Shown here in pieces: positions 12,523-14,054 of a DNA stretch of 14,054 nucleotides. Source of the stretch: Bacteroidota bacterium (GTDB lineage Bacteria > Bacteroidota > Bacteroidia > Flavobacteriales > Flavobacteriaceae); NCBI GenBank assembly GCA_023393485.1, contig JAEWLD010000260.1, positions 1 to 14,054 of the forward strand, written 5' to 3'. Below the pieces are notes generated by a model that searched no databases, had not been told where the DNA came from, and saw only the letters and a list, made by a program, of their open reading frames with translations. A program made the position numbers and the translations under genes. The stretch's first letter is position 1; each line of letters begins with the position of its first letter.

Positions 12523-14054
12523 TTATTTCACGATGATTTTCTTGCTTTCATCGCCTTTATTGGTCTTCATCTTCACAATATAAGTACCCGTTGAAAGGTC
12601 GTTTACCGGAATCTGGATATGCTTCTGATCCTGCGACGCAACATCCCATATTGCAATAGCCTGCCCAAGTATACTGTACAATTCAACCGATTTTACGTTT
12701 TGGTCTTCTACCGTGTTTTTGATGTTGATCGTACTATTGGCGCTGGCATAAGCCACAAAGATGTTGCTTTCCGCCGCTTCGGTTCCTTTAGCCGATGATC
12801 CGCCGGCGGTGAAGCGCAGTGAGAATCGGTTGTCTATGGTTCCGGCCGGAAGCGCGATGTTGAATTTTTCCTCGCGGATGTTGTGATATAATCCCGTAAC
12901 ATTATCGTAAATGTAAATGGGCTGGTTCTCGTCAAAATTCTCGGTTCCGTCAAGTATAAAGCTTACGTTGCCGGCCATTGCGTTCTTGACTCCGATTGGA
13001 TAGACATTGCCTGAATTGAAGAAGCCGTCGCCCTGGATATTGAGCATGTCATAACCCAACACAAAATACATGTCGTTTGGCTGGTTGTCAATATGTTTTG
13101 CATCGTAGCCCGGATCGAATCCTGCCGTGGCGTACTCGTCCATAAATCCGAGCAACACTTGCCTGTGATAGTTATTGGTCGAATTGTAACCGACCCGGAT
13201 TTTGCCGAATGTATCATCCTGGAAAATATCAGAGTGATTGGTGTGCGCATTGGCCTGATTTCCGTGGCCATTGGCTTGACTTTGCCTGAACATCGTATTT
13301 GAATCCACATCGTTTTCTTTGACGAATGCCCTTTGGCCATTGTTGAACGTAATGGTTCCACCGGTTGTATTTGCGCCTACGAAAAAGCCTTGCCCGACAG
13401 GGATAAACCTGCCCGGAACTTTGCTGCTGCTGCCCAGGCCTGAAACTTCAGACGGCGATACCGGAGGCGTTCCGCCAACAAGCGTACGGGTAGCGTAACC
13501 GCCTTGGTAATCTGCCAGCACGTGTGTGTTATTGGTGCTGAAATGCTCCCAGAAGTACAATGTGCCGGTCAGTGAGCCTAAATTGTCGGTGATGAACTGG
13601 TTGGCATCGATGGCAGACGCATACGGATTGCCGCACAAGTTGAGGTTGTTTGCCGCGATCGGCAATGTAATGGCCGCGTTGTTGGGTTTTCCGACAAATG
13701 TATAATTCTGTGAAGGCGTCAGCGCGCTGCTGCCTTTGAGCGTAAATCCTTGCCCGGCAGACAATGTTCCGGTTGGCCCGACGCTTGACCAGTTGGCGTA
13801 AGCATTGGAAACGTTCTGGAATTTGAAAATCCAATAGCTGCTGAGCGTGATCGGGTTTGAGGCCGTGCTGTTTAAGCCGGTAGTCCACTGTATTGGCTGC
13901 GGGTTTGCGGCATTCGTGCCGTCCTTCATCAATGAGGCGACGGTCTGCGGGTTGTTGTTTGTGGTGGCATTGATCGCGCCAACCGGCATCGCCCAGTAAT
14001 TGTAATTCCATTTGTTGGTCTGGCCTTGCTGATCTCTTTCGATATAGCCTGCGC
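12523..14054 (-). CDS. T9SS-exported protein with type A sorting domain, N-terminus outside the window
   Basis: The frame stays open from the TAA at 12523-12525 to the end of the window (about 510 residues), so the gene is 5'-truncated by the window edge. The ATG at 13989 is internal: upstream in-frame codons continue as GYIERDQQGQ and YNYWAMPVG, a pattern common in flavobacterial surface proteins. The last 70 or so residues form a Por/T9SS type A C-terminal sorting domain: SVELYSILGQAI, then LSTGTYIVKMKT, ending in KKIIVK. Such domains direct export across the outer membrane and are removed on the way. Before it lie beta-rich stretches including KIRVGYNSTNNYHRQ and GYDAKHIDNQPNDMYF, seen in many large T9SS proteins, and a short Asn/His/Gly-rich insert. 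No catalytic domain is visible in this part, so it may be an adhesin or another surface protein. Confidence 0.9.
   Translation of the reverse strand, partial: AGYIERDQQGQTNKWNYNYWAMPVGAINATTNNNPQTVASLMKDGTNAANPQPIQWTTGLNSTASNPITLSSYWIFKFQNVSNAYANWSSVGPTGTLSAGQGFTLKGSSALTPSQNYTFVGKPNNAAITLPIAANNLNLCGNPYASAIDANQFITDNLGSLTGTLYFWEHFSTNNTHVLADYQGGYATRTLVGGTPPVSPSEVSGLGSSSKVPGRFIPVGQGFFVGANTTGGTITFNNGQRAFVKENDVDSNTMFRQSQANGHGNQANAHTNHSDIFQDDTFGKIRVGYNSTNNYHRQVLLGFMDEYATAGFDPGYDAKHIDNQPNDMYFVLGYDMLNIQGDGFFNSGNVYPIGVKNAMAGNVSFILDGTENFDENQPIYIYDNVTGLYHNIREEKFNIALPAGTIDNRFSLRFTAGGSSAKGTEAAESNIFVAYASANSTINIKNTVEDQNVKSVELYSILGQAIAIWDVASQDQKHIQIPVNDLSTGTYIVKMKTNKGDESKKIIVK

Noticed and set aside
13987..13989. 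ATG at 13989 as the start of the T9SS protein
   Set aside because: The frame continues in good coding sequence to the window edge, and no signal peptide follows this ATG.

Overview
The window looks like chromosomal DNA of a Bacteroidetes bacterium, most likely Flavobacterium or a close relative. The support is: a DnaA, HisRS and RibD of flavobacterial type; a secreted protein ending in a type A Por/type IX secretion (T9SS) sorting domain; promoter-like boxes matching the Bacteroidetes -7 consensus TAnnTTTG rather than sigma70 boxes; and start codons without clear Shine-Dalgarno sequences. Base composition looks fairly GC-rich for a Flavobacterium (by eye, not computed). I see no phage, insertion sequence, CRISPR, rRNA or tRNA gene. 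This is mostly a housekeeping region.

Layout. 1-1252 (+): the 3' end of a DUF2279-type protein, then a membrane-anchored lysozyme/transglycosylase-like protein closed by a terminator. 1387-4021 (-): dnaA, its terminator, then a low-molecular-weight protein tyrosine phosphatase gene overlapping a tetrapyrrole-methylase-type SAM methyltransferase gene by ATGA. 4022-4205: an AT-rich divergent spacer with hairpins, a 12-bp direct repeat and one DnaA-box-like site. 4206-5026 (+): a YbgC-like hotdog thioesterase and an unrecognised 118-residue protein. 5081-7327 (-): a tightly packed ribD - HAD phosphatase - yigZ operon. 7375-8702 (+): a GNAT acetyltransferase gene overlapping prmC by ATGA. 8703-10613 (-): a MacB/FtsX-type ABC permease and a small secreted, probably outer-membrane protein whose stop codon abuts that of prmC. 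10877-12253 (+): hisS. 12523-14054 (-): the C-terminal half of a T9SS-exported protein, with a bidirectional terminator between it and hisS.

Functional themes: replication initiation (DnaA), translation (HisRS, PrmC, possibly the RsmI-like methyltransferase), riboflavin synthesis (RibD), cell envelope (lysozyme-like protein, permease, barrel-like protein, T9SS protein). Most operon calls rest only on spacing and overlaps.

The most unusual signal is not a gene. Four intergenic sites carry short tandem arrays of 7-bp units containing AATT (5026-5039, 7344-7371, 10638-10670, 10785-10819). The last two are inverted relative to each other and bracket about 115 bp between the permease and hisS. 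One array sets TTG trinucleotides at 7-bp steps upstream of a perfect -7 box, so the repeats may be part of promoters. No complete undescribed multi-gene system is visible.
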